DNA of 64,000 nt, from assembly GCA_965204415.1 (NCBI GenBank), contig CBDBEL010000004.1, forward strand, positions 1,178,001-1,242,000, read 5' to 3'. The position numbers were made by a program, and so were the translations under genes. The notes under the pieces were generated by a model. The model worked only from the letters and a program-made list of their open reading frames with translations, ran no database searches and was not told the DNA's origin. Every line of letters starts with the position of its first letter. The stretch's first letter is position 1. The DNA is from Aldehydirespirator sp965204415. GTDB lineage: Bacteria > Actinomycetota > Acidimicrobiia > Acidimicrobiales > Aldehydirespiratoraceae. Positions 54,567 to 63,491 of the stretch are shown one piece after another.

Positions 54567-55459
54567 GGCGACTGCGGTGGGAACGGGGAGTCCGGCCCGA
54601 CCGGCGCCTCGTCGGCCGGGACCTGCAGCAGCACGGTGACATAGCCGAGATCATCGACGTCTGCGGCAAGATCGACGGTCACCAACTGCACCAGGCCCGC
54701 CTCGGCCGGCTCCACGGAGGCCACCCGCCCCACCGGAATGTTGGCCGGATAGCGGCTGCCGGCCGCGGTGACCACGGCACTTCCGATCGCGGGCAGCTCG
54801 GAGAGGTCCCCGGTCTCAGGCCAGCGCAGCCCGGTGTCCACCACGAACCTGGTCTGCTCTCCGGCCATCCCGTGACCGAGCCCCACGTCGCCCGTGCCGA
54901 TCAGTCGCACGCCGATCACCAGGTTCGGGTTGCTGATCATCGTGACCGTGCTGAGCCCGGTGTCGACAGTCTCGACCCTGCCGACGAGCCCGGCCGCGGT
55001 GACTACCGCCATGCCCGGAGCGACCCCGTCGCGATGTCCCACGTCGATCGACACGATGTCGTCGTCGAAGTTGCCCACCGAGTCGCGCAACACAGAGGCG
55101 GTGATCTGCTCGACGTCGTCCACGTATGTGACCCCGGTGGCCTCCAGGAGCCGGTCGAGGGCGTCGGTGCGGGCCTCGGCCCGCAGGTCGGCGCTGCGCA
55201 GGCTGTCGATCTCTGCTCTGAGCTGTTCGTTCTCGGAGCGGAGGTCGTTGTAGGAGAACATGACCGTCCACACCTCCGCCACCGGCCCGAGCACGACATC
55301 GACCGCGGAGACAACCGGCTCGAGAATGTCGCGCACCCGGCTCTGGGCCGTCTCCAGGGGCCCGTAGCCGCGGAAGTCGAGGGTCAACAGCGTGATCGCG
55401 GTGAGGATCAACAGGATCAAGCGGTAGCGGGACCGCCCGCTTCGCTGGGCCACGGCCAT
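54563..55459 (-). CDS. mreC: Rod-shape protein MreC
   Basis: This 298-residue protein has one N-terminal membrane segment (LILLILTAITLLTLDF) and a coiled coil (NDLRSENEQLRAEIDSLRS). The beta-rich periplasmic domain includes ASVLRDSVGNFDDDIVSIDVGHRDGVAPGMAVVTAAGLVGRVE read in short blocks. It links MreB filaments to PBP2. The stop overlaps the start of mreD by 4 bases. Confidence 0.95.
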   Translation of the reverse strand: MAVAQRSGRSRYRLILLILTAITLLTLDFRGYGPLETAQSRVRDILEPVVSAVDVVLGPVAEVWTVMFSYNDLRSENEQLRAEIDSLRSADLRAEARTDALDRLLEATGVTYVDDVEQITASVLRDSVGNFDDDIVSIDVGHRDGVAPGMAVVTAAGLVGRVETVDTGLSTVTMISNPNLVIGVRLIGTGDVGLGHGMAGEQTRFVVDTGLRWPETGDLSELPAIGSAVVTAAGSRYPANIPVGRVASVEPAEAGLVQLVTVDLAADVDDLGYVTVLLQVPADEAPVGPDSPFPPQSP

Positions 55460-55468
55460 GGCCCGGCG

Positions 55469-56515
55469 CTACAGATCGCTCGCCGTGGTGTCGCCCGTCA
55501 GCTGATCCAAGTTCTCGAGCACATGACCACAGCCCCTCACCACGGCGTGGAGCGGATCGACCGCGACCGTGATCGGCATGCCGGTCTCGTTGGCCATCCG
55601 CTGGTCCAGATTCCTCAGCAGGGCGCCCCCGCCCGCGAGCATGATGCCCGACTCCATGATGTCGGCGGCCAGCTCCGGCGGTGTGCGGTCGAGGGTGCCC
55701 CTCACCGCGTCGCAGATGGCGACGACCGACTCCTCCAAGCCCTCGCGGATGTCCTCGGTGGTGATCGACACCACCCGGGGAAGGCCGCTCACAAGATCGC
55801 GGCCCCGGATCTCGGCCCGAGCCTCTCGCGGCAGGGGGTGGGCCGATCCGAGCACGATCTTTATCTCCTCGGCGGTGCGCTCCCCGATCAGCAGGGAGTG
55901 CTCCTTCTTGACGAACTGGACGATCGCGTCGTCGAACTCGTCGCCTCCCACGCGGATGGACTCGCTGGACACGATCCCGCCGAGCGAGATGACGGCCACC
56001 TCGGTGGTGCCGCCACCGATGTCCACGACCATGTTCCCGGTCGGCTCCCACACCTTCATGCCGGTGCCGATCGCGGCCGCCATCGGCTCCTCGATGATGT
56101 GGGTCGGCCGGCGGGCGCCGGCCGACTCGGCTGCCTCCTGCACGGCTCGCTGCTCCACACCGGTAATTCCCGACGGCACCGCGATGACCATGCGCGGCTT
56201 GGTCCAGCGCCTCTGATGGACGCGCTCGACGAAGAAGCGAAGCATCTCCTGGCACATGTCGAAGTCGGCGATGACGCCGTCCTTGAGCGGGCGCACGGCC
56301 TGGATGTGCGAGGGCGTCCGCCCGAGCATGCTCTTGGCCTCGGAGCCCACCGCGAGGACCTTGCGGGTGCGGGTGTTCACGGCGACCACCGAGGGCTCGT
56401 TGAGCACTATCCCCTCGCCCCGCACATACACGACGGTGTTGGCGGTGCCGAGGTCCAGAGCCATGTCGCGACCCATGACCCACCCAAGCCCGGATTGCAT
56501 GGTCCCTGTACTCAT
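55469..56515 (-). CDS. mreB: Rod-shape actin homologue MreB
   Basis: This 348-residue actin-like ATPase guides the elongation machinery. Nucleotide-binding blocks are ALDLGTANTVVYVRG (phosphate 1), MVVDIGGGTTEVAVISLGG (phosphate 2) and GIMLAGGGALLRNLD (adenosine). EPMAAAIGTG lies between them. The ATG at 56515 with GAGG upstream is chosen; a later ATG before GRDMALD is possible. Its presence implies a rod-shaped cell. Confidence 0.96.
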   Translation of the reverse strand: MSTGTMQSGLGWVMGRDMALDLGTANTVVYVRGEGIVLNEPSVVAVNTRTRKVLAVGSEAKSMLGRTPSHIQAVRPLKDGVIADFDMCQEMLRFFVERVHQRRWTKPRMVIAVPSGITGVEQRAVQEAAESAGARRPTHIIEEPMAAAIGTGMKVWEPTGNMVVDIGGGTTEVAVISLGGIVSSESIRVGGDEFDDAIVQFVKKEHSLLIGERTAEEIKIVLGSAHPLPREARAEIRGRDLVSGLPRVVSITTEDIREGLEESVVAICDAVRGTLDRTPPELAADIMESGIMLAGGGALLRNLDQRMANETGMPITVAVDPLHAVVRGCGHVLENLDQLTGDTTASDL

Positions 56516-56663
56516 TCTCACGCCTCGATCAGCTCCGGAGATTATCACAGCGCCGATGGATCCGGCCGCACGCCCGACAGGAGGCTAGACGATCGCGGGC
56601 GCTGGCGCGCATCGGAAAACCATCAATCTTCCCGCAGCCGCCTGGCCCGACCCCGACACAGGG

Positions 56664-57071
56664 CTACAGGTCGGGAAAGAACAGGCTGATCTCACGCTGA
56701 GCGGATGCCTCCGAATCGCTGCCGTGGACCAGGTTCTCGGTGACCTCGGTACCGAGATCCCCCCGGATCGTTCCCGGCTCGGCCGTCAGAGGATTGGTGG
56801 CTCCCATCATGGCCCGCACCACGCGCCAGGTGTCCTCGGGGCCCTCCACCACAGCCACCAGCACGGGGCTCCTGCTCATGAAGGCCACCAGATCGTTGTA
56901 GAAGCCCTTCCCCACGTGCTCGGAATAGTGTTCGGCCAGCAGCTCGGCGTCGAGGGTCCGCAGCTCCGCGGCCACAAGGTGCAGGCCCTTCTGCTCGAAA
57001 CGGCCCAAGATCTCTCCCACCAAGCCCCGCTCGACTGCGTCCGGCTTGCAGATGACCAACGTGCGATCCAC
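56664..57071 (-). CDS. ndk: Nucleoside diphosphate kinase
   Basis: Ndk balances nucleoside triphosphates. The 135-residue protein begins with DRTLVICKPDAVERGLVGEIL and has FEQKGLHLVAAEL, FMSRSPVLVAVVEG and ATNPLTAEPGTIRGD. The active-site His lies in ENLVHGSDS. A GTG start is used, since the frame upstream is antisense to other sequence. Its gap to mreB is 148 bases and holds no gene. Confidence 0.97.
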   Translation of the reverse strand: MDRTLVICKPDAVERGLVGEILGRFEQKGLHLVAAELRTLDAELLAEHYSEHVGKGFYNDLVAFMSRSPVLVAVVEGPEDTWRVVRAMMGATNPLTAEPGTIRGDLGTEVTENLVHGSDSEASAQREISLFFPDL

Positions 57072-57130
57072 GGCGGCGATGCTACAAGCACTCCCGCGGC
57101 CCCGCGGGCGGCCGCCAGCTTGGGCGCGCT

Positions 57131-58429
57131 CTAGAGGCGCTCGGCGAGCGCGGTCTTGGCCGCGCCGATCACGGTGAAGGAGCCGGTCACAACGACGACG
57201 TCGGCAGCGTCCGCGAGCTCGAGGGCGCGGTCGAGGGCCTCGCCCACATCGGCGACCGCCTCGGAGGCCGCGCCGAGCGAGGCGGCCGCGGCCGCGATGT
57301 CCGGCGCCGGTATGCCGCGGGCGGTGGGAGCGGTGCAGCACACCACCCGCTCGGCCCGGTCGGCCTCCAGGCCCTGCAGCACACCGGAGATGTCGCGCCC
57401 CGACTGCATCCCCACCACCAGGAACCGGCGGCCGGACGGCGCAAAGTCGTCGTTGAGGGTGGCCGCGGCGGCGCGGGCCCCATCGGGGTTGTGCGCTCCG
57501 TCGAGCACGACAAGGGGCTCGCGGCTCACGATCTCGAAACGTCCCGGAACCCTCACGCCGGCCAGAGCTTCGTCCACCACATCGTCGGGGAGCCTCGCCT
57601 CGAAGAAGGCCTCCGCGGTGGCCACCGCCAGAGAGACGTTGTCCAGCTGGTGGCGTCCGTGCAGAGCTATCAGCGAGTCGGCGTGGCGCCCGTAGGGCGT
57701 GAGAAAGTCGGCCACCCATCCGCCGATGGCGAGGCGCTCCCGTTCGGTCCTGAAGTCCGGGCCGCGCTCGAGCATGGCCGCATGGGCCTCGGCCCGGAAG
57801 ACGTCGCGCAGACGGGCGTCGGTCTCGCCGCAGACGACCGTCGAGCCGGGCTTGACGATGCCCGCCTTCTCGTGCGCGATGGCCATCCGCCAGTCGCCCA
57901 CGCCGTCGGTGTGGTCCCGGCCGACGTTGGTGATCACCGCCACCTCGGCATCGACCACGTTGGTGGCATCGAATCGCCCCAGCATCCCCACCTCGATCAC
58001 GGCCACGTCCACTGCCACATCCGCGAAGTGCTGCATGGCGGCTGCCGTCACGGTCTCGAACCAGGTGGTCCGCATCTCCATGTGATCGGTGAAGCGGGCC
58101 ACATCGCCGATGGCCGCACCGAAGGCCTCGGGGTCCATGGGCTCGGAGTCGACCGATATGCGCTCAGTGGGGGCCACCAGGTGCGGGCTCGTGTAGGCGC
58201 CGACGCGCAGGCCCATCGCCTGCAATAGGCGGGCCGTTACCCGGACCGTGGATCCCTTGCCGTTGGTCCCGGTGACGTGGATGACCCGGTAGCGGTGCTG
58301 GGGATCCCCCATCGCCGACGCCAGACCCTGCATCGACTGCAGGCTCAGTCCGTGGACGCGGCCGGCCCGGGGCCTCGACTCGTAGTTGATGAGGGTGTCG
58401 AGATGGTCCAGTGCCGCGCCGTAGTCCAC
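57131..58429 (-). CDS. folC: Folylpolyglutamate/dihydrofolate synthase
   Basis: FolC adds glutamate to folates. The 432-residue Mur-ligase-fold enzyme has the P-loop HVTGTNGKGSTVR near residue 52, TSPHLVAPTERI, VIEVGMLGRFDATNV, VITNVGRDHTDGVGD, GRHQLDNVSLAVATAEA and DGAHNPDGARAAA. Length and motifs are ordinary. It sits between clpX and ndk as in other actinobacteria. Confidence 0.95.
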   Translation of the reverse strand: MDYGAALDHLDTLINYESRPRAGRVHGLSLQSMQGLASAMGDPQHRYRVIHVTGTNGKGSTVRVTARLLQAMGLRVGAYTSPHLVAPTERISVDSEPMDPEAFGAAIGDVARFTDHMEMRTTWFETVTAAAMQHFADVAVDVAVIEVGMLGRFDATNVVDAEVAVITNVGRDHTDGVGDWRMAIAHEKAGIVKPGSTVVCGETDARLRDVFRAEAHAAMLERGPDFRTERERLAIGGWVADFLTPYGRHADSLIALHGRHQLDNVSLAVATAEAFFEARLPDDVVDEALAGVRVPGRFEIVSREPLVVLDGAHNPDGARAAAATLNDDFAPSGRRFLVVGMQSGRDISGVLQGLEADRAERVVCCTAPTARGIPAPDIAAAAASLGAASEAVADVGEALDRALELADAADVVVVTGSFTVIGAAKTALAERL

Positions 58430-58448
58430 GGGCGGGCGCTCGCGTTCG

Positions 58449-59717
58449 TCAGCTGGCGCGCCGGGAGCGGGTGTCGCCCCCTTCGGCGCGCGGCACCAGC
58501 GTGAGGTTCACGTTGCGCTGCACGGCCTCGCGGTCGATCACCACCGTGGAGATGTCCTCGCGGCCGGGGAGGTCGTACATGGTGTCGAGCAGAACCTCCT
58601 CGAGCACGGCCCGCAGTCCCCGAGCCCCCGACGCCCGCTTGATCGCCTCGTCGGCGATCGCCTCCAGCGCTTCGGAGTCGAAGACGAGGTCGACGTTCTC
58701 GAACCGGAACATCTTCTGGTACTGCTTGACGAGGGCGTTTCGGGGCTCCACGAGGATCCGCATCAGGGCCTCACGCTCGAGGCTGCGCACCGCGCCCATC
58801 ACGGGAAGGCGCCCGATGAACTCGGGGATGAGCCCGAACTTCGTGAGGTCCTCGGGGAGCACCTCAGCGAAGATCGCGCCCAGGTCCTTCTCCTCGGGTC
58901 TGCGGATGTCGGCGCCGAATCCCACTCCCTTGGCGCCGGTCCGGCGCTCGACGATCTTCTCGATGCCGGCGAAGGCGCCCCCGCAGATGAACAGCACGTT
59001 GGTGGTGTCGATCTGGATGAACTCCTGGTGGGGATGCTTGCGTCCTCCCTGCGGGGGCACGGATGCCGAGGTGCCCTCGAGGATCTTGAGCAGGGCCTGC
59101 TGGACGCCCTCGCCGGACACGTCGCGGGTGATCGACGGGTTCTCGCTCTTGCGGGCGATCTTGTCGATCTCGTCTATGTAGATGATGCCCTTCTCGGCCT
59201 TCTTGACGTCGTAGTCGGCCGCCTGGATGAGTTTGAGGAGGATGTTCTCCACGTCCTCGCCCACGTAGCCGGCCTCAGTGAGAGCGGTGGCATCCGCGAT
59301 GGCGAAGGGCACGTTGAGCATCCGGGCCAGCGTCTGAGCCATGAGGGTCTTGCCGCAGCCGGTGGGGCCAATCAGCAGGATGTTGGACTTCTGGAGCTCG
59401 ATCTCGGGGTCCTGGCTCTCGCCGAGCTGCACCCGCTTGTAGTGGTTGTAGACCGCGACCGACAGGATCCGCTTGGCGCTCTCCTGCCCCACGATGTAGT
59501 CGTCGAGGAAGGCGTAGATCTCTCGGGGGACCGGCAGATCACCGACCGGATCGTCGGAGGGGCCGGCCAGCTCCTCGTCGATGATCTCGTTGCACAGGTC
59601 GATGCACTCGTCGCAGATGTACACGCCGGGGCCGGCGATGAGCTTCTTGACCTGTTTCTGCGACTTGCCGCAGAACGAGCACTTGAGAAGCTCACCTCCC
59701 TCACCGAGTTTGGCCAC
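58449..59717 (-). CDS. clpX: ClpX, ATP-dependent unfoldase of ClpXP
   Basis: This 422-residue AAA+ unfoldase has an N-terminal zinc-binding domain with CSFCGKSQ and CDECIDLCNEI. Walker A is GPTGCGKTLMAQ, the GYVGEDVE pore loop follows, Walker B is GIIYIDEIDKIARKS, and the IGRLP loop that docks on ClpP is present as FIGRLPVMG. It delivers tagged proteins to ClpP, encoded 23 bases upstream. Confidence 0.98.
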   Translation of the reverse strand: MAKLGEGGELLKCSFCGKSQKQVKKLIAGPGVYICDECIDLCNEIIDEELAGPSDDPVGDLPVPREIYAFLDDYIVGQESAKRILSVAVYNHYKRVQLGESQDPEIELQKSNILLIGPTGCGKTLMAQTLARMLNVPFAIADATALTEAGYVGEDVENILLKLIQAADYDVKKAEKGIIYIDEIDKIARKSENPSITRDVSGEGVQQALLKILEGTSASVPPQGGRKHPHQEFIQIDTTNVLFICGGAFAGIEKIVERRTGAKGVGFGADIRRPEEKDLGAIFAEVLPEDLTKFGLIPEFIGRLPVMGAVRSLEREALMRILVEPRNALVKQYQKMFRFENVDLVFDSEALEAIADEAIKRASGARGLRAVLEEVLLDTMYDLPGREDISTVVIDREAVQRNVNLTLVPRAEGGDTRSRRAS

Positions 59718-59740
59718 GCGGTCGTCTCTCCCTCTTGGTG

Positions 59741-60382
59741 TCAGCTGATCGCTCTGATGGCGCTGCTGTTGTCGACCACATTACGCGCCTGGATCACCTC
59801 GTCGATGATCCCATAGTCCGCGGCCTGCTCGGCGGTCATCACGAAATCCCGGTCGGTGTCGGTGGCGATCCGCTCGATCGGCTGGCCGGTGTGCTCTGAG
59901 AGCACCTGCTCCAGCGACTCCTTGAGCCTGGCCACCTCCGAGGCGATCCGCTCGATGTCGCTGGCGTCGCCGTGCGCGCCGGCGTAGGGCTGGTGGATGA
60001 GGATCTTGGCGTGAGGCAGGGCCAGGCGCTTGCCCTTGGCTCCCGCGGCCAGCAGGACCGCAGCCGCGGAGGCGGCCTGGCCGAAGCAGATCGTGGTGAT
60101 GTCCGGCTTGATGTACTGCATCGTGTCGTAGATCGCGAACAGCGAGTTGATGTCCCCGCCCGGACTGTTGATGTAGAGGTTGATGTCCTTGTCGGGGTCC
60201 TCCGACTCGAGGTGGAGGAGCTGCGCGCAGATCAGGTTGGCCACCACGTCGTCGATGGGCGTCCCGAGGAAGATGATGTTCTCCTTGAGCAGCCGGCTGT
60301 AGAGGTCGAAGGCGCGCTCGCCGCGGTTGGTCTGCTCCACCACGGTCGGCACCAGGTAGTTGCGCGGGTTGATCTGGCTCAT
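59741..60382 (-). CDS. clpP: ClpP protease subunit
   Basis: This 213-residue serine protease subunit has the catalytic Ser in CFGQAASAAAVLLA, His in RLALPHAKILIHQP and Asp in TDRDFVMTAEQAADYG. The nucleophile region reads AASA where many ClpPs have AASM/AASA. Only one clpP is present here, while many actinobacteria have a clpP1-clpP2 pair; a second may lie elsewhere. The ATG overlaps the tig stop by 4 bases. Confidence 0.96.
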   Translation of the reverse strand: MSQINPRNYLVPTVVEQTNRGERAFDLYSRLLKENIIFLGTPIDDVVANLICAQLLHLESEDPDKDINLYINSPGGDINSLFAIYDTMQYIKPDITTICFGQAASAAAVLLAAGAKGKRLALPHAKILIHQPYAGAHGDASDIERIASEVARLKESLEQVLSEHTGQPIERIATDTDRDFVMTAEQAADYGIIDEVIQARNVVDNSSAIRAIS

Positions 60383-61854
60383 GAGGCGTCCTGTGATTCG
60401 TCGGCGACTACATCCTGCGGGTTCGCGCCGCCATCACCAACGTCGGGGGCCGAGACTTCCTCGGGCGGCTCGCCCGGCGCGCCGGTCTCGTCGGCTCCGG
60501 GCGGCCTCAGCAGTTCAGGATCGATGACCTCCCCATCGGGGTCCACGAGCTCGACACGCTCGGTTATCCACTCCAGGGCGGCTCGCTTGGAGATCTCGGA
60601 CCGCATCGGCGACAGCTGGCCCACCGATGCCAGCGCCTCTCTCAGCCGGGTTGCCTCCGCGGACGTGTCCACCTCCGCGCCCTCACCACTGGGGGTGCGT
60701 TCGGACGCCGTGAGCACGACCTGGTGCAGCTCGGCATCCAGGGCCTCCTCGTCCGCTTCGAGCCCCTCCGCGGCAGCTACGGCCCTCAGGGCGAGATCGA
60801 GCCTGACGCTGCGGTCTGCGCTGACCCTCAAACCAGCCTCGAACTCCTCGCGGGACTGGCCGATACTGCTCAGGTAGTCGTCCAGTTCATGACCCCGCTG
60901 AGCCAGATCCCGGGTGATGCTCCCGACACGGCTCTCGATCTCGGAGGCCACCATGGGCTCGGGCACTTCGCCCGTGACCAGGCCGGCGACCGCGTCGGCG
61001 ATGGCCTCGATCCGTGCCGACGCCGCGTACATCGTCTTTGCCCTGGATTGCCCGGCTTCCAGCGTCGACCGGAACTCCTCGACGGTGTCGTACTCGGTGT
61101 TCGACGAGACGAACTCGTCGTCGAGAGCGGGCAGGACGGTCTCCTGCACCTCCTTTACGAGCACCCGGAAGCTGAGATGGCTGCCCTCGTCAGGGTCAGG
61201 ATGGGCGGCCGTGAACTCCAGGATGTCTCCGGCCACTGCGCCGCGCAGGTTCTGGTCGATCTCGGGGACGACCGCGCCGGTGCCGAGCAGGTAGTCGTAG
61301 TCGGAAGTAGTGAGGCCGTCGATGGTCTCGCCTTCCAGCGTTCCGGTGATGTCGATGGTCAGATGGTCCCCGTCCACCGCTGACCGGCGCACCGGGGCAA
61401 GCTCCGCGAACTGCTGGCGGAATCGGTCGATCTCGCCGGTGATCTCGTCATCATCGACCACGGGGCTGGGAATCTGCACGCTGAGCTGGTCGTAGCCCGA
61501 CACGGCTATGGCGGGGCGTACGTCGACCACGGCGTCGAAGCACACCGGGCCCGACTCCGCTCCGTCGGTGATCTCGATGCTGGGAGCGTCGATCACGTCG
61601 ATGTCGTGCTCCACCACGGCGCGGGCGTAGAAGTCGGGAAGCGAGGACCGCAGTGCCTCCGCCCGCCCGGCCTGGTGGCCCAGCTGGGCCTCGAGCAGGC
61701 GGCGCGGAGCCTTACCGGGCCGGAAGCCAGGAACCCTCACCTCCCGGGCGATGCGCCTGAAGGCCGCCTCGATCTCGGTCTCGAACTCGGCTTCGTCCAG
61801 CTCGACAGTCAGCTTGACCCGGTTGTCGGCGAGCGTCTCGACGGTGCTCTGCAC
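60379..61854 (-). CDS. tig: Trigger factor chaperone
   Basis: This 491-residue ribosome-bound chaperone and prolyl isomerase has the ribosome-binding domain with VPGFRPGKAPRRLLE, in which FRxGKxP is the L23 contact. An FKBP-like domain (GDHLTIDITGTLEGE, LLGTGAVVPEIDQNL, FRVLVKEVQ) and the helical C-terminal arms follow, ending in a Pro/Glu/Asp-rich tail. The GTG before QSTVETL is chosen as start because the family begins there. Confidence 0.94.
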   Translation of the reverse strand: MQSTVETLADNRVKLTVELDEAEFETEIEAAFRRIAREVRVPGFRPGKAPRRLLEAQLGHQAGRAEALRSSLPDFYARAVVEHDIDVIDAPSIEITDGAESGPVCFDAVVDVRPAIAVSGYDQLSVQIPSPVVDDDEITGEIDRFRQQFAELAPVRRSAVDGDHLTIDITGTLEGETIDGLTTSDYDYLLGTGAVVPEIDQNLRGAVAGDILEFTAAHPDPDEGSHLSFRVLVKEVQETVLPALDDEFVSSNTEYDTVEEFRSTLEAGQSRAKTMYAASARIEAIADAVAGLVTGEVPEPMVASEIESRVGSITRDLAQRGHELDDYLSSIGQSREEFEAGLRVSADRSVRLDLALRAVAAAEGLEADEEALDAELHQVVLTASERTPSGEGAEVDTSAEATRLREALASVGQLSPMRSEISKRAALEWITERVELVDPDGEVIDPELLRPPGADETGAPGEPPEEVSAPDVGDGGANPQDVVADESQDAS

Positions 61855-61921
61855 GGCAGGGATTGTACCGGTGCCCGTCGGCGGCACTACCGGGCCCCGA
61901 CACCCCGCCAGACCCCGGCGT

Positions 61922-62043
61922 GAGGCCGAGCGGATGGGTGAGCGAAGCCGGTCCATACGGGCGAGGCCGTGGCCCGAGCGGCCCGTGAGCGCAGCGAACA
62001 AGAGCGGGAAACACCCCCTCGCGACGCGAGAGCGTCTCACCTA
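61922..62043 (+). repeat. Dispersed intergenic repeat, copy 8
   Basis: This is a full copy with GAGGCCGAGCGGATGGG, GTCCATACGGGCGAGGCCG, the CGTGAGCGCAGCGAACAAGA core and the GTCTCACCTA tail, between the tig start and tRNA-Gly. Confidence 0.85.
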
Positions 62044-62099
62044 GTGGCGACAAGCCGGAGAGCACCACGAGGGTGCAGGACCGCTACCGTGATGCTCCC

Positions 62100-62174
62100 G
62101 CGGGCGTAGTTCAACGGCTAGAACCTCAGCCTTCCAAGCTGATGATGCCGGTTCGATTCCGGTCGCCCGCTCCA
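62100..62174 (+). tRNA. tRNA-Gly (anticodon TCC)
   Basis: The acceptor arms GCGGGCG and CGCCCGC pair perfectly. The anticodon arm CAGCC-TTCCAA-GCTG exposes TCC, the T arm has GGTTCGATTCC, and CCA is encoded after the discriminator T. Confidence 0.95.
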
Positions 62175-62202
62175 AGGCCCGGCATCAGGAAGGGCGCGCC
62201 AC

Positions 62203-63486
62203 ATGACGGAGTCCCTGCTCGAACGCTCGGCCCGCTACATCGACGGAGCCGTCTACGAGGGGCCTCGCACCATCAATCCCGTCGACGGCACGTTCCACGA
62301 GGTGGCCGAGGGCGTGGGGCTGGTGTGCGGGTTCTCGCACATCTGGACACTCGACGGCGGCGAGAGCCTGGCGGTGCTCGACACCTCCCTGCCCGGTTTC
62401 GCCTCGGTGGCGCTGGAGCATCTGCGCCGCTGGCGGGGGGTGCCCGTCGACACCGTCGTCTACACCCACGGACATGTGGACCATGTGAGCGGAGCGCAGG
62501 CCTTCCTTGACGACGCTGCCGAGCGGGGGCACCCCTCGCCGACGGTGGTGGCCCACGACGCGGTCGGTCGACGCTTCGACCGGTACGACCTGACCCGCGA
62601 GTACAACGAGATCATCAACGCCCGCCAGTTCAGCTCGAACTTCAGGTTCGGGTCCTTCCACGGCGACTGGGTGAAGCCTCAGCTCACCTATCGCGACGGC
62701 CTCGACCTGGAGGTGGGCGAGGCAAGTCTGCGCCTGATTCACGAGAAGGGCGAGACCGACGATCACACGATCGTGTGGGTGCCGCGGATCCGGGCGCTGT
62801 TCAGCGGCGACCTGGTCATCTGGGCGTTCCCGAATGCGGGCAATCCCCAGAAGGCCCAGCGTTATCCCGTGGAATGGGCTGCCGCGCTGCGCCGGATGAT
62901 CGATCTGCAGCCGCAGTTCCTGTTCCCGGCCCATGGCCTGCCCATCGCGGGCGCCGAGCGCATAGCCGGCGTGCTCGACGACGCGGCCAGCGCGCTCGAG
63001 GGACTGGTGCGTGACACGCTCGAGATGATGAACGCCGGCGCCAGGCTCGACGAGATCGTTCACACCGTGCGCGTCCCGCAACATCTGCTGGACAAGCCGT
63101 ACCTGCGGCCCTCCTACGACGAGCCCGAGTTCGTGGTGCGCAACATCTGGCGCCTCTACGGCGGATGGCACGACGGCAATCCCGCTCGCCTCAAGCCCCC
63201 GGCCGACCGCGCGGTGGCTGGGGAGGTGGCCGCTATGGCTGGTGGAGCGGACCGGCTGGCCCGCCGAGCCCTGGAGCTTTGCGAGGCCGGCGAACTGCGC
63301 CTGGCCTGCCAGCTTGCGGAATGGGCCGTTCAGGCAGCTCCCACCGACGCCGAGGCCCACGCCGCGCGGGCCGAGGTGTACCGGACCCGCCGCGACCGTG
63401 AACGCTCCCTCATGGCCCGTGGCCTCTACCTGGACGCGTCCCGCACCTCGGAGGCCGCGTCAGACCCCGATCAACGGCCAGACTGA
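62203..63486 (+). CDS. Metallo-beta-lactamase-fold hydrolase, alkylsulfatase-like
   Basis: This 427-residue protein has the metal-binding motif THGHVDHVSG near residue 88, ETDDHTIVWVP and FSGDLVIWAFPNAGNP as later metal ligands, and FPAHGLP. A helical region of about 150 residues at the C-terminus (LRPSYDEPEFVVRNIWRLYGGWHDGNPARLKP in pieces) matches the dimerisation domain of linear alkylsulfatases. The N-terminal signal peptide of SdsA1 is absent, so it should act in the cytoplasm. The substrate is uncertain. AGGAAGG lies 11 bases before the ATG. Confidence 0.85.
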   Translation: MTESLLERSARYIDGAVYEGPRTINPVDGTFHEVAEGVGLVCGFSHIWTLDGGESLAVLDTSLPGFASVALEHLRRWRGVPVDTVVYTHGHVDHVSGAQAFLDDAAERGHPSPTVVAHDAVGRRFDRYDLTREYNEIINARQFSSNFRFGSFHGDWVKPQLTYRDGLDLEVGEASLRLIHEKGETDDHTIVWVPRIRALFSGDLVIWAFPNAGNPQKAQRYPVEWAAALRRMIDLQPQFLFPAHGLPIAGAERIAGVLDDAASALEGLVRDTLEMMNAGARLDEIVHTVRVPQHLLDKPYLRPSYDEPEFVVRNIWRLYGGWHDGNPARLKPPADRAVAGEVAAMAGGADRLARRALELCEAGELRLACQLAEWAVQAAPTDAEAHAARAEVYRTRRDRERSLMARGLYLDASRTSEAASDPDQRPD

Positions 63487-63491
63487 GCGCC